55,614 nt of DNA from contig NZ_BCYU01000026.1 of NCBI RefSeq assembly GCF_001598355.1, positions 1 to 55,614 of the forward strand, in the 5' to 3' direction. The stretch's first letter is position 1, and each line of letters begins with the position of its first letter. The stretch is from Sphingomonas asaccharolytica NBRC 15499 (GTDB taxonomy: Bacteria > Pseudomonadota > Alphaproteobacteria > Sphingomonadales > Sphingomonadaceae). Shown here in pieces: positions 8,700 to 16,985 of this stretch. Both the position numbers and the translations under genes were made by a program. Under the pieces are notes generated by a model. The model had not been told where the DNA came from and searched no databases. It worked only from the letters and a program-made list of their open reading frames with translations.

Positions 8700-8804
8700 T
8701 CACCCCGGGCTTGTCCCGGGGTCCACCGGGAGGCAGGCTGAGGGCTGGAGACTCCAGGCCGACGCCTTGAGGCACGGTGGATGCCGGGACGAGCCCGGCA
8801 TGAC
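8700..8804. repeat. Composite palindromic repeat downstream of pyk
   Basis: The left half (CACCCCGGGCTTGTCCCGGGG, then GTCCACCG) and the right half (CGGTGGATGCCGGGACGAGCCCGGCATGAC) are diverged inverted copies of each other. Each also holds its own small hairpin (CCCCGGGCTTGTCCCGGGG and GCCGGGACGAGCCCGGC). This is a second family of dispersed palindromic element, unlike the ones at 3990 and 4945. It lies between convergent genes. Confidence 0.8.
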
Positions 8805-8820
8805 GGATGCAGAAACGCGT

Positions 8821-8852
8821 CGAGCGCCCGATCGTCACCGATCAGGCGCTCG
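8821..8852. terminator. Hairpin between convergent pyk and rpmJ, possible terminator
   Basis: CGAGCGCC and GGCGCTCG flank an inner GATCG/CGATC stem with a TCAC loop and one C/A mismatch. It lies between convergent genes. There is no long T run, so termination by it is a guess. A second small hairpin (GTTGCC...GGCAAC, 8883-8900) lies just after the rpmJ stop. Confidence 0.4.
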
Positions 8853-8912
8853 TCAGGAACTCATGGTTCCGATCGACCAGCACGTTGCCGATAGCGGCAA
8901 CGGGCAACCGGT

Positions 8913-9038
8913 TCAGCCCTGGCGGGCCTTGAAGCGGCGGTTGGTCTTGTTGATGACGTAAGTGCGGCCACGGCGGCGGATCACGCGGTTATCGCGGTGC
9001 CGGTCCTTGAGCGACTTCAGGGAATTGCGGATCTTCAT
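8913..9038 (-). CDS. rpmJ: 50S ribosomal protein bL36 (cysteine-free form)
   Basis: This 41-codon gene encodes [17 protein letters not shown] and continues [23 protein letters not shown], which is bL36, the smallest large-subunit protein. The canonical form binds zinc through C-x2-C...C-x4-H. Here the cysteines are absent, so this is the zinc-independent form common in alphaproteobacteria, with the longer 41-residue length. It is monocistronic, as is usual for this form, and convergent with pyk. Confidence 0.96.
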   Translation of the reverse strand: MKIRNSLKSLKDRHRDNRVIRRRGRTYVINKTNRRFKARQG

Positions 9039-9184
9039 GATCGATTCGCTTCTTTAAGATTGCAGTGAAACTGGGAAGCGGGCCGCCTATAGTGGGGGTT
9101 GCCCGAAGTCAACCCACGGACAGGCAAAACCGGCTACGTCTTACCAGCTATATATCAATGCAACGCGATGGTGGAGAAGAGTGA

Positions 9185-9778
9185 ATGCGTAAAGCGATCC
9201 TGCTGACGGCAGCCCTGATGGTGACGGGGTGCGCGACCGCGCCCGCTTCCTTCCCCACCGAAGTGACTCGCTATCGCGCCGATGAGGTCGGCCGCGGCAC
9301 CATCGCCCTGGTGCCCGATGAGGGCATCGATAACGGTCCCGAATATCAGGCCTATGCCCTGGCGGTCGGCGGTGCCCTGGCCAAGCAAGGCTATACGCTG
9401 GTCCCCGACGGGTCGAAGAGCGTCTATGTCGCCAAGATCGGCTTCCATACCGAGGCGCGTCCGGTGCGCGAGCGCTCGCCGTTCAGCATCGGCCTTGGAG
9501 GCGGCACCTATAGCGGCAACCGTGACGGCGGTGTCGGACTGGGCGGCGGCATTTCGTTCCCGATCGGTCGCGGGCGCGACCGCGAGGACGCGCTGAGCAT
9601 GCTGTCGGTCAAGATCAACCAGCGCCAGGGCGATCTCGGCGTGTGGGAAGGCCGCGCCCAGTCGCGCGCGATCGGCGTGGTCGGCAATGCGGTAGCGGAC
9701 AAGGTCGCCCCCAAATTGGCGGGCGCGTTGTTCACCGGGTTCCCTGGCGAGTCGGGCCGGACTATCGAGGTCAAATGA
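9185..9778 (+). CDS. DUF4136-like outer-membrane lipoprotein
   Basis: A 197-residue lipoprotein precursor: MRKAILLTAALMVTGC ends in a lipobox with the acylated cysteine at 16. The body has TRYRADEVGRGTIALVPDEG, AYALAVGGALAKQGYTLV and a glycine-rich region (GLGGGTYSGNRDGGVGLGGGISFPIGRG), followed by MLSVKINQRQGDLGVWEGRAQS. This order resembles the DUF4136 group, whose role is unknown. Its stop overlaps the start of the carboxypeptidase gene in the ATGA manner, so the two are coupled. A glycine-rich loop of this kind could be surface exposed, but that is inference. Confidence 0.82.
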   Translation: MRKAILLTAALMVTGCATAPASFPTEVTRYRADEVGRGTIALVPDEGIDNGPEYQAYALAVGGALAKQGYTLVPDGSKSVYVAKIGFHTEARPVRERSPFSIGLGGGTYSGNRDGGVGLGGGISFPIGRGRDREDALSMLSVKINQRQGDLGVWEGRAQSRAIGVVGNAVADKVAPKLAGALFTGFPGESGRTIEVK

Positions 9779-10893
9779 CCGATTCCCTTCCCGCCATCAC
9801 CGCCGCGTTCGACGGCGGCAATATCCGCGTCGTCGAGATCCAGGGCGACCGCGTCGACCTGGAAATCGCCAAGGACCATCTGTCCGATTTCTATCAATGG
9901 TTCTCGTTCCGCGTCGCCAATGCGGCCGGGCGCAAGCTGACTTTCCGCATCCTCAATGCCGGGCAATCGGCCTATCCGTTCGGCTGGCCGGGCTATAAGG
10001 CGCGCGCCTCGACCGACCGGGTCCAGTGGCGGATGATCCCGACTCGCTATGACAACGGCGTACTCGAATTCGACTGGGAGTCGGACGCGAAGGTCGCGTG
10101 GTTCGCCTATTTCGCGCCCTACACGATGGAGCGGCACGAGGATCTGATCGCGACCTATGCCGCCAAGCCCGGCGTGGCGCATCGCGAGCTCGGCCACACG
10201 CTCGACGGCCGCGCGATCGACTTGCTCACGATCGGCACCGGCGACAAGCCGGTCTGGCTCTATGCCCGCCAGCATCCGGGCGAGAGCATGGCCGAATGGT
10301 GGATGGAAGGCGCGCTCGAATGGCTGGCGAGCCCGGCCGCCGACGCGATCAAAGCCAAGTGCACCTTTTACGTCGTTCCCAACATGAACCCCGACGGCAC
10401 CTTCCGCGGGCACCTTCGCACCAACGCCGCGGGCATCAACCTCAACCGCGAATGGCACGAGCCATCGATGGAGAAGAGTCCGGAGGTGAAACTGGTCCGC
10501 GACGCGATGGACCGGACCGGGGTCAAGCTCGCGATGGACGTCCATGGCGACGAGGCGATTCCGGCCAATTTCCTGGCCGGCTATGAAGGCATTCCGAGCT
10601 GGACCGACGCATTCGGCGAGAAATTCTACGATTTCGGCCGCCGCCTCGCCGCGCGCACGCCCGAATTCCAGACCGCCAAAGGGTATGAGAAGTCGGCTCC
10701 GGGCAAGGCCAATCTGACCATGTCGACCAATCAGCTCGCCGAGCGGTTCGGCGCAGTATCGATGACGCTGGAAATGCCGTTCAAGGACCACGATCCCAAT
10801 CCCGACCCCGAATTCGGCTGGTCGCCGGCGCGCTGCAAGGTGCTGGCGGTAGCGTGCCTGGAAACGATCGCCGAGGTGATCGACGGGATCTGA
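9775..10893 (+). CDS. M14 family zinc carboxypeptidase, cytosolic carboxypeptidase-like
   Basis: A 372-residue protein with an N-terminal beta-sandwich (about 1-125, including RKLTFRILNAGQSAYPFGWPGY) and a C-terminal M14 catalytic domain. Zinc ligands are H167 and E170 in ARQHPGES and H257 in MDVHGDE. The arginine of NLNREW and the later MTLEMPF glutamate complete the active site. This N-domain plus M14 layout is that of cytosolic carboxypeptidases, which in eukaryotes trim glutamate side chains; bacterial substrates are unknown. There is no signal peptide, so it is cytoplasmic. The start was fixed by the ATGA overlap with the upstream lipoprotein gene. The longer open frame is overlap. Confidence 0.93.
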   Translation: MTDSLPAITAAFDGGNIRVVEIQGDRVDLEIAKDHLSDFYQWFSFRVANAAGRKLTFRILNAGQSAYPFGWPGYKARASTDRVQWRMIPTRYDNGVLEFDWESDAKVAWFAYFAPYTMERHEDLIATYAAKPGVAHRELGHTLDGRAIDLLTIGTGDKPVWLYARQHPGESMAEWWMEGALEWLASPAADAIKAKCTFYVVPNMNPDGTFRGHLRTNAAGINLNREWHEPSMEKSPEVKLVRDAMDRTGVKLAMDVHGDEAIPANFLAGYEGIPSWTDAFGEKFYDFGRRLAARTPEFQTAKGYEKSAPGKANLTMSTNQLAERFGAVSMTLEMPFKDHDPNPDPEFGWSPARCKVLAVACLETIAEVIDGI

Positions 10894-10922
10894 TCGGGGG
10901 AAGAGCGGACGGAAATACCCGT

Positions 10923-10999
10923 GCTCCTGCGAAAGCAGGAGCGCAGGGGCTCAGAACGTTTTCCCTCATTACTCCGAGCTCCTGCTTTCGCAGGAGCTC
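10923..10999. repeat. Paired GCTCCTGCGAAAGCAGGAGC hairpins
   Basis: Two hairpins with the same core in opposite orientation, CTCCTGCGAAAGCAGGAG (10923-10942) and GAGCTCCTGCTTTCGCAGGAGCTC (10976-10999), are separated by about 33 bp. Each is self-complementary, and together they form a larger inverted repeat. This is a further palindromic family. It lies between convergent genes and may double as a transcription stop. Confidence 0.85.
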
Positions 11000-11024
11000 G
11001 GTTCGCCCGTAAGGCGCCTGGCGC

Positions 11025-11756
11025 CTACCCGAACAGTTCCGCGAGGAAGTCGCTGGCCGCTTTCCAGCTGCGGCGGTCGGCGCGTTCCTCATAGGCGACG
11101 CCGGGACGCGTCGGTGGCACGCCCTTGCGGTCGATATCGGTGAAGGCGTGGCCGGCAGTGCCGTAAGCGTGGATCTGCCAATCGGCCTCGCCCTCGCTCA
11201 ATTCCTTGCCCAGCGCGACCATCGCGTCGGGCGGCGCGATCGGGTCTTCCCAGCCGTGGCAGACCAGGACCTTGGCCTTGATCGGCGTGACGCCGGTATA
11301 ATCGGGCTTGTCGTAGACGCCGTGAAACGACACGACGCCCAGCACATCGAGCCCGGCGCGCGCCACGTCGAGCGCGCACTTGCCGCCGAAGCAATAGCCA
11401 TAGACCGCGGTCCTGGCCGGATCGACCAGCTGGAAACCCTTGAGCACGTCGAGCGACGCTTTCAGCCGATCGCGGAGCAGCCCGCGATCGGCATTGAGTT
11501 CGTTCATATATTCGGCCGGATTTTCGGAGGTGAAGGTCTTGCGCCGCCCCTGCCCGAACACATCGGCGACGAAGCCGACATAACCGAGCTTGGCGATATT
11601 CTCGGCGGTGATGCTGTCCGATTCCTTCTGGCCGAGCACATTGGGGACGACCATCACCCCGGGACGCGCGGTCTCGACCTCATCGTCATAGGCGAACACG
11701 CCTTCGAACGGGCCGCCCGGGCCGTCATACACCATGGTTTGCCGCACGATCGCCAT
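11025..11756 (-). CDS. Dienelactone hydrolase family protein
   Basis: A 243-residue alpha/beta hydrolase of the dienelactone hydrolase family. The cysteine nucleophile lies in GYCFGG (C122), the aspartate in CHGWEDPIAP (D171) and the histidine in YGTAGHAFTD (H203), the classical Cys-Asp-His triad. VFAYDDEVETARPGVMVVPNVLGQKES is the family N-terminus. True dienelactone hydrolases open a lactone in chlorocatechol degradation. There is no catechol cluster here, so a general esterase role is likely. I preferred the ATG at 11756, with GGAG upstream, over the longer open frame. There is no signal peptide. Confidence 0.92.
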   Translation of the reverse strand: MAIVRQTMVYDGPGGPFEGVFAYDDEVETARPGVMVVPNVLGQKESDSITAENIAKLGYVGFVADVFGQGRRKTFTSENPAEYMNELNADRGLLRDRLKASLDVLKGFQLVDPARTAVYGYCFGGKCALDVARAGLDVLGVVSFHGVYDKPDYTGVTPIKAKVLVCHGWEDPIAPPDAMVALGKELSEGEADWQIHAYGTAGHAFTDIDRKGVPPTRPGVAYEERADRRSWKAASDFLAELFG

Positions 11757-11830
11757 GACTTGCTCTCCAGGTTTGCCGTTACCACACGAAGCGCTACAGA
11801 GCCGCCCGATCCCTCGCAAGGAGTAGCTTC

Positions 11831-12517
11831 GTGCCCATGCTCGTCCTGATCCGCCATGGCCAGTCGGCCTGGAACCTCGAAAACCGCTTCACCGGCTGGT
11901 GGGACGTCGACGTGACCGAAAAGGGTGCCGAGGAAGCGCGGCTGGCGGGCGAGTTGATGGCGGCCAAGGGCCTCGACTTCGATATGTGCTTCACCTCGCT
12001 CCAGACGCGCGCGATCAAGACGCTCGACCTCGGGCTCGAGGCGATGGGGCGGTTGTGGCTGCCGGTCGAGAAGGACTGGCGCTTAAATGAACGCCATTAT
12101 GGCGGCCTGACCGGCCTCAACAAGGCAGAGACCGCGGCCAAGCATGGCGACGAGCAGGTCCATATCTGGCGCCGCAGCTTCGACATCCCGCCGCCGCCAC
12201 TGGAAGCGGGCAGCGAATACGATCTGTCGAAGGATCGCCGCTATGCCGGCATCGCCATCCCGAACACCGAGAGCCTGAAGGACACGATCGCGCGCGTACT
12301 GCCTTATTGGGACGGGCGCATCGCCCCCGCGCTCAAGGACGGCCAGCGCGTGCTGATCTCCGCGCATGGCAATTCGCTGCGCGCGCTGGTCAAGCATCTG
12401 TCGAACATTCCCGATGACGAGATCACCAGCCTGGAAATCCCGACCGGCCAGCCGATCGTCTACCAGTTGGACGACGCGCTCAACGCGACCGATCGTTATT
12501 ATCTGAACGAACGCTAA
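11831..12517 (+). CDS. gpmA: 2,3-bisphosphoglycerate-dependent phosphoglycerate mutase
   Basis: Phosphoglycerate mutase (228 residues) interconverts 3- and 2-phosphoglycerate. [29 protein letters not shown] carries the phosphorylated histidine (H9). [28 protein letters not shown] and the second histidine in [17 protein letters not shown] are conserved. The start is a GTG (11831-11833) with AAGGAG seven bases before it. The ATG two codons on would be spaced too far. The gene is divergent from the dienelactone hydrolase, 74 bp away. Confidence 0.96.
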   Translation: MPMLVLIRHGQSAWNLENRFTGWWDVDVTEKGAEEARLAGELMAAKGLDFDMCFTSLQTRAIKTLDLGLEAMGRLWLPVEKDWRLNERHYGGLTGLNKAETAAKHGDEQVHIWRRSFDIPPPPLEAGSEYDLSKDRRYAGIAIPNTESLKDTIARVLPYWDGRIAPALKDGQRVLISAHGNSLRALVKHLSNIPDDEITSLEIPTGQPIVYQLDDALNATDRYYLNER

Positions 12518-12593
12518 GGCCCGGCGCACCAGAGGGTACCGACCCGCGCTCGAATTTGGCCAAGCGGAACTGACATTAAGACGGAGTGGCTAG

Positions 12594-13874
12594 CTATACC
12601 GTTTCCCGGGCGCGCCGCAGCAGCAACTCACGCTCCCGCTTGTTCCCCGCAAGCACCGCCGCCGCTTCGAACGCCGCTCGCGCTTCATCATGTCGCCCGA
12701 GCCGACGCAGCATGTCGCCGCGCACGCTCGGCAGCAGATGATAGGTCTTCAATGCCGGCGCATCGGCGATCCGGTCGAGTATGACGAGTGCGGAGGCGGG
12801 CCCCTCCGCCATGCCGACGGCAATCGCGCGATTGAGTTCGACGATCGGCGATCGGGTAACGGCGGACAATTCCGCATAGAGCAATGCGATGCGCAGCCAG
12901 TCGGTTTCCGCGGCGCGCGCGGCGCGGACATGGCATGCCACGATCGCGGCCTGCAGCGCGTAGAACCCGCCTGCGCCGCCCAATTCCTCGGCACGCGCCA
13001 GCGACCGCATCCCGCGCTGAATCTGGAGTTGGTCCCACAAGGCGCGGTCCTGGTCGAGCAGCAGGATCGGCTCGCCCGCCGCGTCGGTTCGCGCCGCGGT
13101 GCGCGACGCGTTCAGTTCCATCAGTGCGAGCAATCCGTGCGCCTCCGCCTCGTCCGGCGCGATTGCGATGACGATACGGCCGAGCCGCAATGCCTCGCCG
13201 CACAGATCGGGGCGCAGCCAGTCGTCGCCGCGCGCGGCGGTATAGCCTTCGTTGAAGATCAGATAGACGACCTCCAGGACCGATGACAGCCGCGCGGCCA
13301 GTTCCCCGCCATGCGGTGTCTCATAGGCCAGACCCGATTCCGAGAGGGTGCGCTTGGCGCGAACGATGCGCTGCGAGACCGTCGCCTCCGGCACCAGGAA
13401 TGCGCGGGCAATCTCGGCGGTGGTCAGCCCGCAGACCATGCGCAGGGCCAGGGCGGTGCGCGCGTCATAGGGCAGCAGCGGATGGCAAGCGGTGAAGATC
13501 AGCCGCAGCATCTCGTCGCCGATATCGTCGTCGAGCATCGCCTCGTAGTCGGGCGGCAGGAACTGTTCCTGCTCAAGCTCGCTGAGGAGCATGGCATGGT
13601 TGCGCTCGAGCATCGGCGCCCGCTGCAAATGATTGAGCGCCAGCCGCCGCGCCGTCGTCATCAGCCAGGCACCGGGCCGGTCGGGCACGCCGGCCCGTGG
13701 CCAGTGTTCGAGCGCGGCGAGCAAAGCTTCCTGGGTCAATTCCTCGGCCAGCGGCACGTCGCGCAACATCCGCGCCAGGCTGGTGATCAGCCTGGGCTGC
13801 TCGATCCGCCACGCGGCGAGCACCGCGCGATGGGTGTCGGCGGCGGTCATTGCCGCCGACAACGTGAAGAGCAT
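12594..13874 (-). CDS. ECF-type RNA polymerase sigma factor, ECF42 group
   Basis: A 426-residue protein with a sigma-70 region 2 (RMLRDVPLAEELTQEALLAALEHWP, PGAWLMTTARRLALNHLQR) and region 4 (LRMVCGLTTAEIARAFLVPEATVSQRIVRAKRTL). A long C-terminal helical domain (about 190-426) of the DUF6596/TPR type follows (GYTAARGDDWLRPDLCGEALRL, SPIVELNRAIAVGMAEGP). This layout is the ECF42 group, which has no anti-sigma factor and relies on its C-terminal domain. It follows the DGPF/YCII gene with 7 bp between, its usual partner. Starts at 13874 or 13850 are both possible and both have weak ribosome binding sites. Confidence 0.92.
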   Translation of the reverse strand: MLFTLSAAMTAADTHRAVLAAWRIEQPRLITSLARMLRDVPLAEELTQEALLAALEHWPRAGVPDRPGAWLMTTARRLALNHLQRAPMLERNHAMLLSELEQEQFLPPDYEAMLDDDIGDEMLRLIFTACHPLLPYDARTALALRMVCGLTTAEIARAFLVPEATVSQRIVRAKRTLSESGLAYETPHGGELAARLSSVLEVVYLIFNEGYTAARGDDWLRPDLCGEALRLGRIVIAIAPDEAEAHGLLALMELNASRTAARTDAAGEPILLLDQDRALWDQLQIQRGMRSLARAEELGGAGGFYALQAAIVACHVRAARAAETDWLRIALLYAELSAVTRSPIVELNRAIAVGMAEGPASALVILDRIADAPALKTYHLLPSVRGDMLRRLGRHDEARAAFEAAAVLAGNKRERELLLRRARETV

Positions 13875-13881
13875 GTCCCGA

Positions 13882-14250
13882 TCAAGAATCGGCAAAACCG
13901 GCAAAGGCGCGGACTTCGCACGTGCCTTCCCAGCCGGGCATATGATCCTTGTGCAATTGCATGAACTCGATCGCCAGCGCGACGGCTTCTTCCTTGCTCG
14001 CCATTTCGGTGATCGAATAGCCGCCAATGACTTCCTTGGCCTCGACGAACGGGCCGTCGAGCACACTCAGTTTGCCGTCGACGATGGTAATGCGAACCGC
14101 CTGGTCGATCGGCATCAGCCCGCCATTGTCGATCATCCGCCCGGCCTTGATCTCGCGGTCGGCGAGTTTGCCCATGGCCTCGAGCAGCTCGGGCGTCGGG
14201 TGGCCATATTGCTGAGACCGTGGAGCGGTGACGATGGACATGAAACGCAT
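13882..14250 (-). CDS. YCII-related DGPF-domain protein
   Basis: A 122-residue member of the YCII/DGPF family. It starts MRFMSIVTAP and has the signature LDGPFVEAKEVIGGYSI, followed by KEEAVALAIEFM. The family is a dimeric ferredoxin-like fold, and DGPF proteins are the conserved genomic partners and likely targets of ECF42 sigma factors. An Fe-S or redox function is not visible. I chose the ATG at 14250 because GGAG lies eight bases before it and it matches the family N-terminus. It is the first gene of the pair with the sigma factor. Confidence 0.92.
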   Translation of the reverse strand: MRFMSIVTAPRSQQYGHPTPELLEAMGKLADREIKAGRMIDNGGLMPIDQAVRITIVDGKLSVLDGPFVEAKEVIGGYSITEMASKEEAVALAIEFMQLHKDHMPGWEGTCEVRAFAGFADS

Positions 14251-14413
14251 TGGATAATCTCCGGGGCCGAGCCGCGGCGCCATCGCCGCGCGATTGCCTC
14301 GCCCATCATAGACGACAAACGGGCGTCGCCCAGATCGACAGTCCGACGACGATTTTTTCCTATCTCCGTCGCCGACAAAGGCGCAGCGCGGCGATGTCGA
14401 AGGGAGAATCGTC
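14251..14413. promoter_or_regulatory. Divergent regulatory region, ECF42 pair and DUF4242 gene
   Basis: These 163 bp separate the divergent YCII-sigma pair and the DUF4242 gene and must hold both promoters. No clear -35/-10 pair or palindrome stands out. An ECF42-type self-promoter is expected here from what is known of the group, but I cannot place it with confidence. Confidence 0.35.
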
Positions 14414-14686
14414 ATGCCACAATTCGTCATCGAACGGGACATGCCCGGAATTGGCGGCGCCAGCGCTGCCGACCTCAAGGGCGCATCGCAGACCTCGTGC
14501 AGCGTGTTGCGCGATCTAGGGCCCGAGATCCAATGGGTCCACAGCTACGTCACCGACGACAAGATCTATTGCATCTATCGCGCGCCGTCGGCAGACCTGA
14601 TCCGCCAGCATGCCGACACCGCCGGCTTTCCGGCCAATTCGATCGCCGAGGTACGCAATGTGATCGACCCGACAACGGCTGATTGA
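14414..14686 (+). CDS. DUF4242 family protein
   Basis: A 90-residue protein: MPQFVIERDMPGIGGASAADL, CSVLRDLGPEIQWVHSYVTDDKIYCIYRAPSADLIRQHADTAGFPANSIAEV. This is the DUF4242 (SCO4226-like) pattern, a small ferredoxin-like fold for which nickel binding has been described in an actinobacterial member. The metal site is not recognisable from sequence alone. An AGGGAG lies eight bases before the ATG. It is divergent from the ECF42 pair and may belong to the same regulon, but this is inference. Confidence 0.88.
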   Translation: MPQFVIERDMPGIGGASAADLKGASQTSCSVLRDLGPEIQWVHSYVTDDKIYCIYRAPSADLIRQHADTAGFPANSIAEVRNVIDPTTAD

Positions 14687-14775
14687 AGGGCGCCGACTGA
14701 AGGGATCGAGAGTCGCCGGCGCGCGTTTCTTCTCCTATCGTAACGATCGGGCGATGGCCCGAATGGAGAAAGCGG

Positions 14776-15354
14776 ATGCGCGCGGGTGATGATGGGATGC
14801 GGACGAGGTTGATCGCGGGGCTGGCCATGGCCTGCGCCATGGTGCTGCCGCAAGCGGCGATGGCACAGAGCAATGCGCCCGCCGATCCTGCGACGAACAC
14901 GGCCCCCGCCAACGCCGATCCGGCACCGCAATCGACGCGCGACGAGAAGAGGAAAGAGACGATCGACGATACCAAGGACGTGGTCAGCCAGCCCGCCAAG
15001 GACATCGGCATCGCCAAGAACAAGATTCCGCCCTCGCTGGTTGAGGCATCGAATGCCCCCTATTCGCTTGCCGGCCTGAAGACCTGCCGCCAGATCGCCG
15101 ACGCGGTGCGCGTGCTCGATGCCGCGCTCGGCCCCGATTATTCGGCCGGTGGCCCCAACGACAAGGTCAGCGTGGGCAAGGCGGCGGGCGGCGCGGTAGT
15201 CAATTCGCTGATCCCGTTTCGCGGGGTGGTACGCGAAGTATCGGGAGCCGCCGCCGCCGACCGCCGTCTCGCCGCGGCGACCCAGGCCGGCTTTGCCCGG
15301 CGTGGCTTCCTGCGCGGCGTGCACCAGACGCGCGGCTGCCGCGACGCGCTATAA
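14776..15354 (+). CDS. Secreted protein of unknown function
   Basis: A 192-residue protein with a signal peptide that effectively begins at MRTRLIAGLAMACAMVL and is cut after AAMA-Q. A low-complexity Ala/Pro/Asn segment follows (about 32-55), then KRKETIDDTKDVVSQPAKDIGIAKNKIPPSLVEA, LKTCRQIADAVRVLDAALGPDY and a C-terminal KAAGGAVVNSLIPFRGVVREVSGAAAADRRL. It has a cysteine in each half of the mature part. I do not recognise the family. The ATG at 14776 has GGAG upstream, but the next ATG at 14797 is also possible. It may be a periplasmic or membrane-associated protein. Confidence 0.75.
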   Translation: MRAGDDGMRTRLIAGLAMACAMVLPQAAMAQSNAPADPATNTAPANADPAPQSTRDEKRKETIDDTKDVVSQPAKDIGIAKNKIPPSLVEASNAPYSLAGLKTCRQIADAVRVLDAALGPDYSAGGPNDKVSVGKAAGGAVVNSLIPFRGVVREVSGAAAADRRLAAATQAGFARRGFLRGVHQTRGCRDAL

Positions 15355-15396
15355 CAGGCGGTTGCCCTGACTTGCCCCCTTGGCTAGGGGCGGGCG

Positions 15397-15876
15397 ATGC
15401 AACCGCTCGTCGGCATCATCATGGGCTCGACTTCCGACTGGGAGACGATGCGTCATGCCGCCGAAAAGCTTGAGGAACTCGGTGTCCCGCACGAGACCAA
15501 GGTGGTCAGCGCGCATCGCACACCGCAGCGGCTCTATGATTACGCGACTAGCGCTGCCGAGCGCGGGTTGAAGGTGATCATCGCCGGCGCCGGCGGCGCC
15601 GCGCATCTCCCCGGCATGACGGCGTCGATGACGCATTTGCCGGTGCTCGGCGTGCCGGTCGAATCGAAAGCACTGAAAGGTGCCGACAGCCTTTATTCGA
15701 TCGTCCAGATGCCGGGTGGCGTGCCCGTCGGCACGCTGGCGATCGGCAAGGCCGGGGCGATCAACGCGGGACTGCTCGCCGCGGCGATCCTCGCGACGAG
15801 CGATGAGGCGCTGACCGAGAGACTCAAGGCATGGCGCGCCAGGCAGACCGACAGCGTCGCGATCGATCCCGAATGA
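15397..15876 (+). CDS. purE: 5-(carboxyamino)imidazole ribonucleotide mutase PurE
   Basis: PurE (159 residues) moves the carboxyl group of N5-CAIR to give CAIR in purine biosynthesis. [26 protein letters not shown] is the signature N-terminus with the substrate-binding serine and aspartate. [11 protein letters not shown] supplies the conserved catalytic histidine region. [15 protein letters not shown] and [14 protein letters not shown] are also family hallmarks. A purine-rich GGGGCGGGCG precedes the ATG. The TGA is overlapped by the purK ATG. Confidence 0.97.
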   Translation: MQPLVGIIMGSTSDWETMRHAAEKLEELGVPHETKVVSAHRTPQRLYDYATSAAERGLKVIIAGAGGAAHLPGMTASMTHLPVLGVPVESKALKGADSLYSIVQMPGGVPVGTLAIGKAGAINAGLLAAAILATSDEALTERLKAWRARQTDSVAIDPE

Positions 15877-16946
15877 CCCCTCTCCCCCCCGGTTCGACGA
15901 TCGGCATTCTGGGCGGCGGCCAACTCGGGCGCATGCTGGCGTCGGCCGCCGCCGAACTGGGTTATCACACCCACATCCTCGCACCCGATGCTGAAAGCGT
16001 CGCGGCGCAGACCGCCTCGAGCTTCACCCGCGCCGATTATCACAGCCGCATCGTGCTCGATGAGATGGCGGCGCGCTGCAACGTCGTGACCTATGAATTC
16101 GAGAATATCGCCATCGAGCCGGTCACCTATCTGTCGACGCGCGTTCCGGTACACCCGGCGCCACAGGCGCTTGCCATCGCGCAGGATCGCGCCAGCGAGA
16201 AGGCGTTCGTCGACGCGATCGGCGGCCGCACCGCGCCGTGGCGTCGCATCGCGACCCTGGACGAATTGCAGGCGGCACTGACCGAGATCGGCGCGCCGGC
16301 GATCCTGAAGACGCTACGGCTTGGCTATGACGGCAAGGGCCAGGTGCGCATCGCCAACGCCGCCGAGGCAGCCGCAGCGTGGGACGCGATCGGCCAGCGC
16401 CCCGCCATCCTGGAAGGGTTCGTCAGCTTCAGCCACGAATTCTCGATCATCCTCGCGCGCGGGCACGACGGATCGATGGTCAGCTATCCGCCGCCGTGGA
16501 ACGAGCATAAGCAAGGCATCCTGGCGCGGTCGTCGCTGCCGGCACCGGCCGAGATCGCCAATCAATGGGGAGTCGCCGCGGCGCTGACCGGGCGGATCGC
16601 CGACCAGCTCGGCTATGTCGGCGTGATCGCCTGCGAGTTCTTCGCCACCGCCGAGGGACCGGTGTTCAACGAAATGGCCCCGCGCGTGCACAATTCGGGG
16701 CATTGGACGATCGAGGGCGCGGTCGCCTCGCAATTCGAAAACCATATCCGCGCGATCTGCGGCCTGCCGCTCGGCGACACCGCGCTGACCGCCCCCGCGG
16801 TCGAGATGGTCAATCTGATCGGCGCCGAAGCGGACGACTGGGCGACCATCCTGGCCGAGCCCGGCGCGCATCTGCACCTCTACGGCAAGGGCAATGCCCG
16901 GCCGGGGAGGAAGATGGGGCACGTGACGCGGTTGAAGCGCGACTGA
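15873..16946 (+). CDS. purK: 5-(carboxyamino)imidazole ribonucleotide synthase PurK
   Basis: PurK (357 residues) carboxylates AIR with bicarbonate and ATP to give N5-CAIR, the substrate of PurE. It is an ATP-grasp protein: [19 protein letters not shown] begins the N-terminal domain, [14 protein letters not shown] is the ATP-binding strand, [14 protein letters not shown] and [19 protein letters not shown] are the magnesium and substrate motifs. The ATG overlaps the purE TGA. A terminator follows directly. Confidence 0.97.
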   Translation: MTPLPPGSTIGILGGGQLGRMLASAAAELGYHTHILAPDAESVAAQTASSFTRADYHSRIVLDEMAARCNVVTYEFENIAIEPVTYLSTRVPVHPAPQALAIAQDRASEKAFVDAIGGRTAPWRRIATLDELQAALTEIGAPAILKTLRLGYDGKGQVRIANAAEAAAAWDAIGQRPAILEGFVSFSHEFSIILARGHDGSMVSYPPPWNEHKQGILARSSLPAPAEIANQWGVAAALTGRIADQLGYVGVIACEFFATAEGPVFNEMAPRVHNSGHWTIEGAVASQFENHIRAICGLPLGDTALTAPAVEMVNLIGAEADDWATILAEPGAHLHLYGKGNARPGRKMGHVTRLKRD

Positions 16947-16977
16947 AAAATTCCTCCCCGTTTACGGGGAGGATTTT
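16947..16977. terminator. Bidirectional intrinsic terminator between purK and a DUF885 gene
   Basis: A perfect TCCTCCCCG-TTTA-CGGGGAGGA hairpin (16952-16973) is flanked by AAAAA on the left and TTTT on the right. It can stop transcripts from either of the two convergent genes. Confidence 0.85.
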
Positions 16978-16985
16978 GATGGCCG

